This document shows, piece by piece, positions 16,465 to 24,930 of a DNA stretch of 64,000 nucleotides. Location: assembly GCA_052400665.1 (NCBI GenBank), contig JBQTGK010000003.1; one strand, given 5' to 3'. The first letter of the stretch is position 1, and the number at the start of each line of letters is the position of its first letter. Below the pieces are notes generated by a model. It did not search any database. It was not told where the DNA came from and worked only from the letters and a program-made list of their open reading frames with translations. The stretch is from JBQTGK01 sp052400665. Lineage in GTDB: Bacteria > Bacteroidota > Bacteroidia > Bacteroidales > Marinifilaceae. Both the position numbers and the translations under genes were made by a program.

Positions 16465-16486
16465 TCCTGCAGATTATTCTGCAGGA
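16465..16486 (+). other. Intercistronic hairpin between xylA and transporter
   Basis: A perfect 9-bp stem, TCCTGCAGA / TCTGCAGGA, with a TTAT loop. Only a weak T-rich run follows (CTTTTAATT), so it may act as a partial terminator or an mRNA-stability element that lowers transporter expression relative to xylA. Confidence 0.6.
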
Positions 16487-16513
16487 GTTCACTTTTAATT
16501 CAATTCCAAACCC

Positions 16514-18121
16514 ATGACTCAAACCCAATCAAAAGGGAGCTTATTGTTTATAATAGGAATTACTTTAGTGGCTACACTAGGGGGATTGCTGTTTGGTTAC
16601 GATACTGCCGTAATTAGTGGTGCTACTGAAGCCCTCAAAGTATTTTTTGTTACTCCATTAGAATCTGATAGTGCACTTGCATTACAAGTTCTGGGAGAAT
16701 ATAAGATTATTATTTCTCTTTGTTTTATAATTGTTTCCTCCTTGGTTTCAAGTTTCATGTTTCGCATGTATGGAAAACAAAAGGGAATTATTTATAGTGC
16801 ATTAATCGTTCTTATAGGCGCTGTAATTTGGTATACTCAATTTTGGGTATCCGTAAACGAACTTACCGAAAATACCTTGAATTCGATTAATGGATTCACA
16901 ATTTCAAGTGCTATAATTGGTTGTGTTATTGGAGGTTCAATATGTGGTTCTATTAGTCAGAAACTAGGAAGAAAAAGAGGATTGATTTTAGCCGCAGTTC
17001 TATTTACAATTTCAGCAGTTGGGTCTTCAATTCCTGAGATATTGAACTTTTTCGGAACCAGTACCATTAGTGCTTTTATCTTTTATCGTATTATAGGTGG
17101 TATTGGAGTAGGAATCGCATCTATGCTTTCACCTATGTATATTGCCGAAATTGCACCTGCAAAATATCGTGGAACATTGGTTTCTGCTAACCAGTTTGCA
17201 ATTGTGTTTGGTATGTTGGTGGTTTATTTTGTGAATTACGCCATTTCCCAAACCGGAGATATTAATTGGTTGAATGAAACAGGATGGAGATACATGTTTG
17301 CATCTGAAACTATCCCAGCTATTCTCTTTTTAGTGATGTTGTATTTTGTTCCTGAATCGCCACGATATTTAATTATGAAATCGCGCGAAAAGGAAGCTGA
17401 AGGGATATTGAATAAAATAGTAGGAACTAGTAAAGCTTCTCAGCTATTGGCTGAAATTAAGGAGTCATTGAAAGAAAATAATGCTCCATGGTTATCTTTT
17501 GGAGGTTTGATTATAGTAATAGGAATTTTGCTATCTGTATTTCAACAATTTGTAGGTATTAATGTGGTTTTGTATTATGCCGCTGAAATTTTCAGAAATA
17601 TGGGTAATGATACAGATTCTTCTTTACTTCAGACCATTTTGGTTGGAGCAATCAATTTGATATTTACCGTACTTGCCATATTTACTGTAGACAAATTTGG
17701 TCGTAAGCCATTGATGATTATTGGTGGTGTAGGAATGGGAATTTGTATGTTTGCTTTGGGTACCGCTTTTTATATGGATCAATTAGGCTTAGTTGCTCTG
17801 TTTGCCATGTTAGGATATGTTGCATTCTTTGCAATGTCGTGGGGACCAGTTACCTGGGTTCTACTTTCTGAAATATTTCCGAACTCTATTCGTAGTGCAA
17901 TGTCGTTGGCAGTTGCTGCTCAGTGGATGGCAAATATGGCAGTTTCATGGACATTCCCAATGATGAATGATAATTCGTGGTTAACCGGTATGTTCAATCA
18001 TGGATTTTCATATTGGATTTATGGTGCAATGGGAATTTTATCTGCACTATTTGTATGGAAAATAGTACCCGAAACCAAAGGAAGGTCTTTGGAAGACATG
18101 CAAAAACTTTGGAAAAAATAA
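16514..18121 (+). CDS. xylE: MFS sugar porter, probable D-xylose:H+ symporter
   Basis: A 535-residue, 12-helix MFS transporter of the sugar porter family. It has GGLLFGYDTAVISGA in helix 1, GRKRG in loop 2-3, PESPRYLI after helix 6, QQFVGINVVLYYA in helix 7, DKFGRKP in loop 8-9 and the terminal PETKGRSLEDM. The extra residues after helix 1 (about 35-75) are typical of Bacteroidota XylE homologues. Position after xylB-xylA makes xylose the likely substrate. Ends the operon; followed by a long inverted repeat and a strong terminator. Confidence 0.93.
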   Translation: MTQTQSKGSLLFIIGITLVATLGGLLFGYDTAVISGATEALKVFFVTPLESDSALALQVLGEYKIIISLCFIIVSSLVSSFMFRMYGKQKGIIYSALIVLIGAVIWYTQFWVSVNELTENTLNSINGFTISSAIIGCVIGGSICGSISQKLGRKRGLILAAVLFTISAVGSSIPEILNFFGTSTISAFIFYRIIGGIGVGIASMLSPMYIAEIAPAKYRGTLVSANQFAIVFGMLVVYFVNYAISQTGDINWLNETGWRYMFASETIPAILFLVMLYFVPESPRYLIMKSREKEAEGILNKIVGTSKASQLLAEIKESLKENNAPWLSFGGLIIVIGILLSVFQQFVGINVVLYYAAEIFRNMGNDTDSSLLQTILVGAINLIFTVLAIFTVDKFGRKPLMIIGGVGMGICMFALGTAFYMDQLGLVALFAMLGYVAFFAMSWGPVTWVLLSEIFPNSIRSAMSLAVAAQWMANMAVSWTFPMMNDNSWLTGMFNHGFSYWIYGAMGILSALFVWKIVPETKGRSLEDMQKLWKK

Positions 18122-18146
18122 AATTGTTAGTTAGTAGTTACATATT

Positions 18147-18210
18147 TTATCCATTATCATTTAATTAATAGATAAGTTGGTGGGTTTTATTGGTTTAAGA
18201 TAATGGATAA
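18147..18210 (+). repeat. Inverted repeat with 12-bp arms after xylose operon
   Basis: TTATCCATTATC (18147-18158) and its perfect reverse complement GATAATGGATAA (18199-18210), separated by 40 nt and abutting the terminator stem. In RNA it would form a long-range stem in the 3' UTR. Confidence 0.7.
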
Positions 18211-18215
18211 TCTAA

Positions 18216-18245
18216 AGGATCGGCTTTGCCGGTCCTTTTTGTTTT
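18216..18245 (+). terminator. Terminator of xylose operon
   Basis: GGATCGGC / GCCGGTCC (one G-T pair) with a TTT loop, followed by a long T-rich tract. Strong. Confidence 0.9.
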
Positions 18246-18357
18246 TCCCCACATAAACCTCTAGTCAATCATCTTTTGATCCAAATTATCACCAAAAACC
18301 AAATTTTAATTTATTGTTTCTGCTTTTAAATATGCAGAAATTAAATTAGTAATTATT

Positions 18358-18690
18358 ATGAGATTATTAGCCGTTTGTTTGGAGATGATTGGTCTTTTTG
18401 GTTGTAGTGATAAGCAAGTAAAAAGCAAAAGAATTTATCTCAATATGTAAACCCAATTGTAGGAACCGATGGACCAGAAAATACCTATCCCGGTGCAGCT
18501 GCTCTATTTGGTATGGTTTAGCTGAGTCCCGATAACGGATTATCTGGATGGGATAGAATAACTTGCTATTTTTGGCTCGATTCTACAGTTGCAGGTTTTA
18601 GTCATACACATCTTTTTTAATACAGGAGCTTGCAATATGTACGATTTATTGGTAATATCATTAAATATTCGTTTCACCGAGAGTTTAGAA
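18358..18690 (+). pseudogene. GH92 alpha-mannosidase N-terminal remnant
   Basis: A start and lipoprotein-like leader (MRLLAVCLEM ... GLFGCSDK) run into a stop at 18448. After a frame change the translation reads QYVNPIVGTDGPENTYPGAA, then LFGMV-stop-LSPDNGLSGWD and DSTVAGFSHTHLF, the N-terminal signature of GH92 glycosidases, with a stop where Gln is expected. After another frame change NTGACNMYDLLVIS continues the family pattern. About 110 of the usual 700-plus codons remain. The parent enzyme would have been a surface exo-alpha-mannosidase. Clearly inactive. Confidence 0.8.
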
Positions 18691-18717
18691 TCTGAATTTA
18701 TATATTGATAATAAGGT

Positions 18718-18953
18718 GATTAAATATCTATTTGCCGAGATGTTTGATACTACTATTAAGAGTAAAAAAATGCGACTATGGGAACGTTTAATGTATTTAA
18801 GCACACGTAAAAAGATACCGACCGTATCGATTACATATTTACCCATGATAAATTTGCTGTAAAAAACAATAGAATAATTGATGATAAAATAGATATGCGT
18901 TATCCTTCTGATCATCTGCCAGTAATAGCAAAGCTGAGATGTAGAAAGCATTA
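18718..18953 (+). pseudogene. Endonuclease/exonuclease/phosphatase family C-terminal remnant
   Basis: One frame from about 18778 to the TAG at 18951 reads GTFNVFKHT-stop-KDTDRIDYIFTHDK, then RYPSDHLPVIAKL. This is the C-terminal active-site block of the EEP superfamily (RIDYIF; SDHLPV with catalytic Asp and His). Upstream codons in another frame (FDTTIKSKK) fit the preceding part of the family with a frame change in a poly-A run. Only about 80 codons survive, directly behind the GH92 remnant, suggesting a large deletion joined two once-adjacent genes. Confidence 0.7.
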
Positions 18954-19032
18954 GAAATATAATTTTTAATTATATTCTTATGGTAATTGATATTTAATTG
19001 TATTTACATTTTATTATCTAAAGGCTTACAAG

Positions 19033-19040
19033 TATCTTTA
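19033..19040 (+). promoter_or_regulatory. -7 promoter box of ppc
   Basis: TATCTTTA, one mismatch to TAnnTTTG, 28 bp before the ppc ATG. Confidence 0.45.
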
Positions 19041-19068
19041 TTCTCAATAAGGATAAAAATTAGTTTTT

Positions 19069-21618
19069 ATGCGATCAGAAAAATTTCAAAACGAAGTTGA
19101 GCTAAAATACAAATTATACAACAGCATATTTCTTACTTTGCCATTGGAGAAAATTCATGATACAGGAATTTTAATTCCTTTACTTAAAGATGAATGTGCC
19201 AAAGGCCTGAATGAGGGCAAGTCTCCTGTCGAGATTCTGGATCAGTTTTTTTCGAAACAAACCGAGTTTACGACAGAAAAAGAGCAGACCGATTTTATGT
19301 TTCGGGTAATTAGTTATATAGAACGACAAGTTGTGCTTTTGGATGCATTAGAAGATGCTGCTTTTCTGAAACTTTATGATCCCGAGGGAAGAGGAAAATT
19401 GGAAGCTATCAGAAACCGACTTTCGGGAGAACAAAGCAGGTCGAAAATGAGTGAGGCTTTAAAAAGTATAGGTGTTCGTATTGTATTAACAGCGCATCCT
19501 ACACAGTTTTATCCAAGTGCTGTATTAGCAATTATTAATGATTTAATTGAAGCCATACAGGTAAACGATTTATTGCGAATTAAATTATTGTTAACACAGT
19601 TGGGAAAAACTCCTTTCTTTAAAAAAGAAAAACCAACGCCTTACGATGAAGCCAAAAGTTTAACATGGTACTTAGAGAATATATTTTATCATTCGGCATC
19701 AGATCTTTATTCAAAGTTAATGAAAGAGGTTGATGATCCGGAACAGCATACCGGAAACGTAATTTCCTTTGGGTTCTGGCCTGGTGGCGATCGTGATGGA
19801 AATCCTTTTGTGAATACCGATACAACATTGGCTGTGGCAGATCGTTTACGATACATATTGTTTTCTAATTATCACAAGGATATTCGGGTTTTAAGAAGAC
19901 GATTGAGCTTTAAAGGAGTATATGAATTAGTTCTGGATCTAGAAGAAAAAATTTTAGAATCCCTAAATACTACCGATTCTTCTAAACAACTTCACGAAAA
20001 AGAAATACTTGATTCCTTAAGTGAGATAGAGCAATTACTTTTAAAGGATCACGATGGATTTTTTGTTGATTTATTGAGAGATTTTCGAAATAAAATAAAA
20101 CTGTTCGGAACTCATTTTGCTTGTATTGATATAAGGCAGGATAGCCGAATTATTAAAAAAGCATTTGATTTATTGTGCGAAACTGCACCGGAACTAAAAC
20201 ATGCGAATATCAAGTTTACTTTTGAGGAACTTACAAAGCTTAAAACTAAAGTATCTGGCTTTAAAACCGATGATAATGTTCTTAGTGATACTTTAAATAT
20301 ATTTCAGAGTATAAAGAAAATTCAATCACGTAACGGCGAGGCTGCCTGTAATCGATTTATAATTAGTAATTGTCGAGCTGCCGACGATGTTGCACGTGTT
20401 TTTGCGATGAGTAAAATGCTTGCCTGGCAAAATCAAGTACCGATGGATATAATTCCATTGTTTGAAACCATTGATGATTTAGAACAAGCCGATAAAACAA
20501 TGCGGAAACTGTATGAGAATCCAGAGTATGCAAAGCATTTGTTGAGCAGGAATAATAAACAAACCATAATGCTAGGTTTTTCGGATGGTACTAAAGATGG
20601 AGGATACTTTTCTGCCAATTGGAATATTTATAAGGCAAAAGAAAATATCACTAAACTTTCCAGAGAAATGGGAATCACAGTAGCCTTTTTCGATGGTCGA
20701 GGAGGACCACCGGCCCGAGGTGGTGGAAATACCCATAAATTCTATTCGTCATTAAGTAATAATATCGAGAATCAAGATATTCAGGTTACCATTCAGGGAC
20801 AAACAATCAGCTCAAAATTCGGAACCGAGGATTCTGCAAAATTTTATCAGGAGCGATTGATTTCGGCAGGTCTCGAAAATCGTCTGTTTAACGATGAGAG
20901 TAAACAATTAAATAAACAGGACAGACAGATAATGGAAAAATTGTCTGGCTACAGTCTAGAGGAATATGAGCGTTTTAAAACTTCAGATAAGTTTGTACCT
21001 TATCTGGAAAAAATGAGTGTGCTTAAATATTATGGGAAAGCAAATATTGGAAGTCGGCCAGGAAAGCGAAGCCAATCTGATAAACTGAACTTTGAAGATT
21101 TACGTGCAATTCCTTTTGTTGGAGCCTGGAGTCAGATGAAACAAAATGTTCCTGGATTTTTTGGAGTAGGAAGTTCATTAAAAAGAATTGAGGAAGAGGG
21201 GGAGTTTGAAGCTTGCCAAAAATTATACAAAAAATCTTTATTTTTTAGGACTCTGGTCGAAAATAGTATGCAATCTATTAGTAAATCTCACTTTAAGTTA
21301 ACCCAATACATGAAAAGAGATAGTGAATTTGGGACATTTTGGAAATGGATTTACGATGAATATCAATTGAGTATAGAAATGTTAGTGAAAGTATCAAATC
21401 AGTCTCAATTATTAGAGAAGTCGTTGGTTTTAAAAGACTCTATAAAACTAAGAGAAGAGATGGTGTTACCATTAATTACAATTCAACAATATGCATTGAT
21501 AAAAATTCGTGCATTAGAACAAAATAATGAAACAAAGCATACAAAATACAGTATATTGCAGAAGTTAGTTATACGGTCGCTTTATGGTAACATAAATGCT
21601 AGTCGCAATTCTGCTTAA
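19069..21618 (+). CDS. ppc: Phosphoenolpyruvate carboxylase
   Basis: An 849-residue PEPC. It has the catalytic-His motif LTAHPTQ (about residue 143), the PEP-binding GFWPGGDRDGNPFV, the mobile-loop FDGRGGPPARGGG and RAIPFVGAWSQMKQNVPGF. It ends RNSA in place of the usual RNTG. It makes oxaloacetate from PEP and bicarbonate, refilling the TCA cycle or feeding fermentative succinate formation. Several positions are less conserved than in E. coli (for example the region around EDSAKFYQERL), as is common in Bacteroidota. Monocistronic. Confidence 0.95.
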   Translation: MRSEKFQNEVELKYKLYNSIFLTLPLEKIHDTGILIPLLKDECAKGLNEGKSPVEILDQFFSKQTEFTTEKEQTDFMFRVISYIERQVVLLDALEDAAFLKLYDPEGRGKLEAIRNRLSGEQSRSKMSEALKSIGVRIVLTAHPTQFYPSAVLAIINDLIEAIQVNDLLRIKLLLTQLGKTPFFKKEKPTPYDEAKSLTWYLENIFYHSASDLYSKLMKEVDDPEQHTGNVISFGFWPGGDRDGNPFVNTDTTLAVADRLRYILFSNYHKDIRVLRRRLSFKGVYELVLDLEEKILESLNTTDSSKQLHEKEILDSLSEIEQLLLKDHDGFFVDLLRDFRNKIKLFGTHFACIDIRQDSRIIKKAFDLLCETAPELKHANIKFTFEELTKLKTKVSGFKTDDNVLSDTLNIFQSIKKIQSRNGEAACNRFIISNCRAADDVARVFAMSKMLAWQNQVPMDIIPLFETIDDLEQADKTMRKLYENPEYAKHLLSRNNKQTIMLGFSDGTKDGGYFSANWNIYKAKENITKLSREMGITVAFFDGRGGPPARGGGNTHKFYSSLSNNIENQDIQVTIQGQTISSKFGTEDSAKFYQERLISAGLENRLFNDESKQLNKQDRQIMEKLSGYSLEEYERFKTSDKFVPYLEKMSVLKYYGKANIGSRPGKRSQSDKLNFEDLRAIPFVGAWSQMKQNVPGFFGVGSSLKRIEEEGEFEACQKLYKKSLFFRTLVENSMQSISKSHFKLTQYMKRDSEFGTFWKWIYDEYQLSIEMLVKVSNQSQLLEKSLVLKDSIKLREEMVLPLITIQQYALIKIRALEQNNETKHTKYSILQKLVIRSLYGNINASRNSA

Positions 21619-21625
21619 AAAAATG

Positions 21626-21657
21626 TTTAAGGAAATTTATCTCCTTAACAATTTTAG
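21626..21657 (+). terminator. Weak terminator candidate after ppc
   Basis: TTAAGGA / TCCTTAA, 7-bp stem with an 8-nt loop, followed by a short T-rich stretch. Confidence 0.35.
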
Positions 21658-21715
21658 AAACAAATTATCGTTTCCTTTGTAATTAGTAAATAATAATTTT
21701 AGAAAATCAATAAAC

Positions 21716-22369
21716 ATGCACAAGTCAATTCTTTCTTTTATTTTAATCTTTTTTTTGTCTTTAAGTTTAAGTGCTCAGGATACTAAACAAAATTCCCAAC
21801 AAGATTCTGCACAAAAATCTTCAAGAGCTAAGAGGGAGGTGAAAATATCTCTTGATAAGGGAACCATTAAAAGTCAATTTGATTACATGATAAAAAGATC
21901 GAATAATTGGCAAGATTATGAGGTAATAAAGAACCCTGTTATTCGAAAGTTTGGATCAAACGTGCAGGATTCGCTAATATTCTTCAGAACTAAATTGAAA
22001 GATTCGAAAACATTATTGAATAATCAAAATACTGAGATTACAAAGCTGAAAGATGATATGAAGAGTCTTCAAAGTCAATTGGATGCTACAGTAAAATCGA
22101 AAGACAGTATGAAGTTTTTAGGTGTTGAGCTACCCAAAGGGACATACAATACCATTATGTGGGCTATTATTTTTGTGTCGCTTATTTTAGCTGCTATTTG
22201 TTTCTTGCTATTTAAAAGAAGTAATTCCGTAACGGTAGAAACTAAAAATACACTGAAAGAAGTTCGAGAAGAATTCGATACGCATCGAAAAAATGCATTG
22301 GTTCGCGAACAGAAATTAGCCAGAAAACTTCAGGATGAAGTTATAAAAAATAAGAATTTGGGCTTATAA
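21716..22369 (+). CDS. Conserved Bacteroidota membrane-anchored coiled-coil protein
   Basis: A 217-residue protein with a signal peptide ending SLSAQ, a conserved region (IKSQFDYMIKRSNNWQDYEV), a coiled coil (about 95-125), one transmembrane helix (about 143-163, NTIMWAIIFVSLILAAICF) and a charged cytoplasmic tail rich in Arg/Lys/Glu (REQKLARKLQDEV). I recognise this as a family widespread in Bacteroidota that is sometimes mislabelled a tRNA (guanine-N1)-methyltransferase. No methyltransferase motif is visible. Function unknown. Confidence 0.75.
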   Translation: MHKSILSFILIFFLSLSLSAQDTKQNSQQDSAQKSSRAKREVKISLDKGTIKSQFDYMIKRSNNWQDYEVIKNPVIRKFGSNVQDSLIFFRTKLKDSKTLLNNQNTEITKLKDDMKSLQSQLDATVKSKDSMKFLGVELPKGTYNTIMWAIIFVSLILAAICFLLFKRSNSVTVETKNTLKEVREEFDTHRKNALVREQKLARKLQDEVIKNKNLGL

Positions 22370-22392
22370 GCTTAAATTTTAATGGTTATAGA

Positions 22393-22423
22393 AAAGCTAT
22401 ACAATATGTATAGCTTTTTTTTT
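22393..22423 (+). terminator. Terminator after coiled-coil protein gene
   Basis: AAAGCTATACA / TGTATAGCTTT with an ATA loop, followed by a T tract. Strong. Confidence 0.9.
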
Positions 22424-22523
22424 GAAAGATATTAGGCTCATAAGTATATTTTGAAGTATAATTAAAATTTTTAGTGAATTATCATTCATCATATATTCTT
22501 AAAATACTAGTGTTTTTAATTGC

Positions 22524-22531
22524 TATTTTTG
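22524..22531 (+). promoter_or_regulatory. -7 promoter box of Crp/Fnr gene
   Basis: TATTTTTG, exact TAnnTTTG match; implies a leader of about 115 nt before the ATG at 22654. Confidence 0.5.
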
Positions 22532-22653
22532 TCCTGTCACTTTACGTAATCAGTAAGATGTAGATAATATTTTTATTAACCAATATATTCTAAGGTTGAA
22601 AGACTAAAATTGAGTGATTTTATGTGCTGTATTTATATTATATTTATGCTGTT

Positions 22654-23358
22654 ATGCAATTAAAACCTGTAAATAAAATACATCCTAATTGTCAAATTTG
22701 TGATGATAAATCTTGTGCGGTAAAGAACCTTATGACTCACGAGATAAAACAACTGGGCCGGAGTTGTACTGAAGTTACCTTTGATAAAGGCGATGAGATA
22801 TTAACAGAATCATCATCGAAATCGCATATTATTTATTTGCGTGAAGGTCTTGTTAAACAATTTACAAAAACAGAAAATAATAAGGAATATATATTACAAA
22901 TTGTAAAAGAAGACACTTATTTGGGCTTATATTCTATGTTTAACGATTCGGCAAATCATTTTTATTACAAAGCTCTTACTCCTGTGCACGCCTGTTATAT
23001 AGAATGGTCGGTATTTTCTCAACTTATCAAAGAAAATGGTCGTTTTGGATACGAAATTCTATCTATGATTTGTAATACTACTTTAAATTCATACTCTTAT
23101 TTTATTGATCAGGATCGCAAGAAAATATTTGGTAAAGTTGCTGATGCTTTGTTATATTTTTCACAAATTATTTTCGATTCAGAAGAGTTTAACTTGCCTT
23201 TAAATCGAAAGGAAATTGCATCTATGATAGGAGCTAGTCGGGAAAGTGTTTCCAAACAAATGACAAGCTTCGAGAACGATAAAATAATAAGTGTGACTGA
23301 TGCTAATGTAACTATTTTAGATATGGAAAAACTGATGAAAATAAGCAAGCTGGCATAA
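22654..23358 (+). CDS. Crp/Fnr-family regulator with N-terminal cysteine cluster
   Basis: A 234-residue regulator (ATG at 22654; the upstream extension MLYLYYIYAV is unlikely). The N-terminus carries Cys13, Cys16 and Cys21 (NCQICDDKSCAVKNL), a further Cys104 lies in the cNMP-binding-like beta-roll, and the HTH_Crp domain spans about 181-214 (LNRKEIASMIGASRESVSKQ). The cysteine arrangement resembles the three N-terminal plus one internal ligands of the FNR [4Fe-4S] cluster, suggesting an oxygen or redox sensor. This is inference; the spacing C-x2-C-x4-C differs by one from E. coli FNR. Confidence 0.88.
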   Translation: MQLKPVNKIHPNCQICDDKSCAVKNLMTHEIKQLGRSCTEVTFDKGDEILTESSSKSHIIYLREGLVKQFTKTENNKEYILQIVKEDTYLGLYSMFNDSANHFYYKALTPVHACYIEWSVFSQLIKENGRFGYEILSMICNTTLNSYSYFIDQDRKKIFGKVADALLYFSQIIFDSEEFNLPLNRKEIASMIGASRESVSKQMTSFENDKIISVTDANVTILDMEKLMKISKLA

Positions 23359-23376
23359 TATTAAATATCAATTTTA

Positions 23377-23622
23377 CTATTGATATTTTTTACATAAAGG
23401 GCGAAGCATACCTTCCAGTCCATTTAATTTTATTTCATACATAGAAGCCATCATTTCGCCTAATTTTCCAGGAGGAAAACCTTTCTCTCTAAACCATACC
23501 AAATAAGTTTCTGGTAAATCGATTAAATAACGTCCTTTATATTTTCCAAAGGGCATTCTCATCTGAATTAATTTTATTAATGCCTCGTTCATTTCTGCTT
23601 TGTTGGGGCTTGACTGATCCAT
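23377..23622 (-). CDS. DUF3820 family protein
   Basis: An 81-residue protein matching the DUF3820 pattern: MPFGKYKGRYLIDLPETYLVWF then EKGFPPGKLGEMM. The family is small, cytoplasmic and related to exonuclease-associated domains, with no settled function. It begins 12 bp after mnmA ends on the same strand, so the two are probably one transcript. Convergent with the Crp/Fnr gene. Confidence 0.85.
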   Translation of the reverse strand: MDQSSPNKAEMNEALIKLIQMRMPFGKYKGRYLIDLPETYLVWFREKGFPPGKLGEMMASMYEIKLNGLEGMLRPLCKKYQ

Positions 23623-23634
23623 TTGTTTAAGATA

Positions 23635-24735
23635 TTATTTATTGTTTTCGGCGAATCCCCCGCCAATAAGTTTGTCTTCAATATAAAATGCAACAGGTTG
23701 CCCAGGAGCAATTGCCCATGCAGGATTTTCTAAATTTACGATAAGTTCTGTTTCGTTTATAATTGTAATTTTTGAAAAACCTTTAGGATTTCTGCCTAAG
23801 CCTCGAACCAAAGTGGTGATATTATTGGTATTAATATCCTTAATATTATGAAAATAATAGTTAGAAACATTAATGTGTAGTTTATTTAAATCATCTTTTT
23901 TTTCTAAAGTAAGAATATTATTTTTTTTATCGATTTTACTAACCATTAAGCCCGATTTTTCTTTTAACGATAAGCCTCGTTTTTGGCCAACAGTATAATA
24001 AGGATATCCATCGTGAGTGCCTATTTCTTCTCCTTGTGTATTTACAAGTTTTCCTTTCCCAATTTTCTTGTTGATATCAGGAATCATTTCCTGAAGAAAT
24101 TCGCGGTAATCCATTCTGTTCATAAAACAAATTCCCATACTTTCCGGTTTTGTAGCCACTCTTGCAAAACCAAATGATTTTGCAAGCTTACGAACTTCAT
24201 CTTTTGTATATTCACCAAGCGGAGTAAGGGTTCTACATAATATATTCTGTTTTAAATTCCATAAAAAATAGGATTGATCTTTAACCAAATCTTTTCCTTT
24301 TTTTATGTAATAGTAATTGTCCTCTTTTACGATTTTAATATAGTGACCTGTGGCTACATATTCACAATTTAATTCATCGGCCTTAGCACATAGCAATTTC
24401 CATTTTAAATTCGGATTACACTGAATGCAAGGACTTGGAGTTCTACCAGCCATGTATTCATCTAAAAAGAATTGTATAATGGTATCTCTAAATTCTTTAC
24501 GTGCATCAATAATATGGTGTTCCAAATTTAGTTCTTTTGCTAGCTTTTTAGCTTCATGAATAAATTCAGGATAAGAATCATTAGCTGCGTAAGAGTGACT
24601 GTGAGTATAAAACCATAAGGTAACTCCTATAACTTCATAACCTTGCTCTTTTAATAACATAGCTGTTACCGATGAATCGGTTCCTCCACTCATGCCTAAA
24701 ATTATTTTTCCTTTTGTCGTATTTACATTATGCAT
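23635..24735 (-). CDS. mnmA: tRNA 2-thiouridine(34) synthase
   Basis: A 366-residue MnmA. The PP-loop is GMSGGTDSSVTAMLL (about residues 14-28), the first catalytic Cys is in PSPCIQCN (about 100) and the second in MGICFM (about 203), followed by the YYTVGQKRGL core and a C-terminal beta-barrel. It activates U34 of tRNA-Lys, -Glu and -Gln with ATP and inserts sulfur delivered by a sulfur-relay protein. Length and both cysteines are as expected. Followed closely by the DUF3820 gene. Confidence 0.95.
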   Translation of the reverse strand: MHNVNTTKGKIILGMSGGTDSSVTAMLLKEQGYEVIGVTLWFYTHSHSYAANDSYPEFIHEAKKLAKELNLEHHIIDARKEFRDTIIQFFLDEYMAGRTPSPCIQCNPNLKWKLLCAKADELNCEYVATGHYIKIVKEDNYYYIKKGKDLVKDQSYFLWNLKQNILCRTLTPLGEYTKDEVRKLAKSFGFARVATKPESMGICFMNRMDYREFLQEMIPDINKKIGKGKLVNTQGEEIGTHDGYPYYTVGQKRGLSLKEKSGLMVSKIDKKNNILTLEKKDDLNKLHINVSNYYFHNIKDINTNNITTLVRGLGRNPKGFSKITIINETELIVNLENPAWAIAPGQPVAFYIEDKLIGGGFAENNK

Positions 24736-24930
24736 GCAATGAAAATTTAGTAGATTCTATATCTATAATAAGTTATTATTTTGACCTGTAACTTTTTAAA
24801 GGAATCATTCGTCTTGATTTTGTAATTAAAAAATTGCAGGCCTAAGAATCGCCAAATATCAGAAAAAGATAAGAGATAGACAATTCGGAAAAGCCTGTGG
24901 TTTAAAAAAACAATTAAACCCTAAATTGAA

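Noticed and set aside
18685..18951. 88-codon minus-strand ORF
   Set aside because: Antisense of the EEP relic; the plus-strand translation has clear family motifs.
21716..22369. tRNA (guanine-N1)-methyltransferase label for the coiled-coil protein
   Set aside because: No SPOUT knot or SAM motif; signal peptide and membrane helix contradict a tRNA enzyme.
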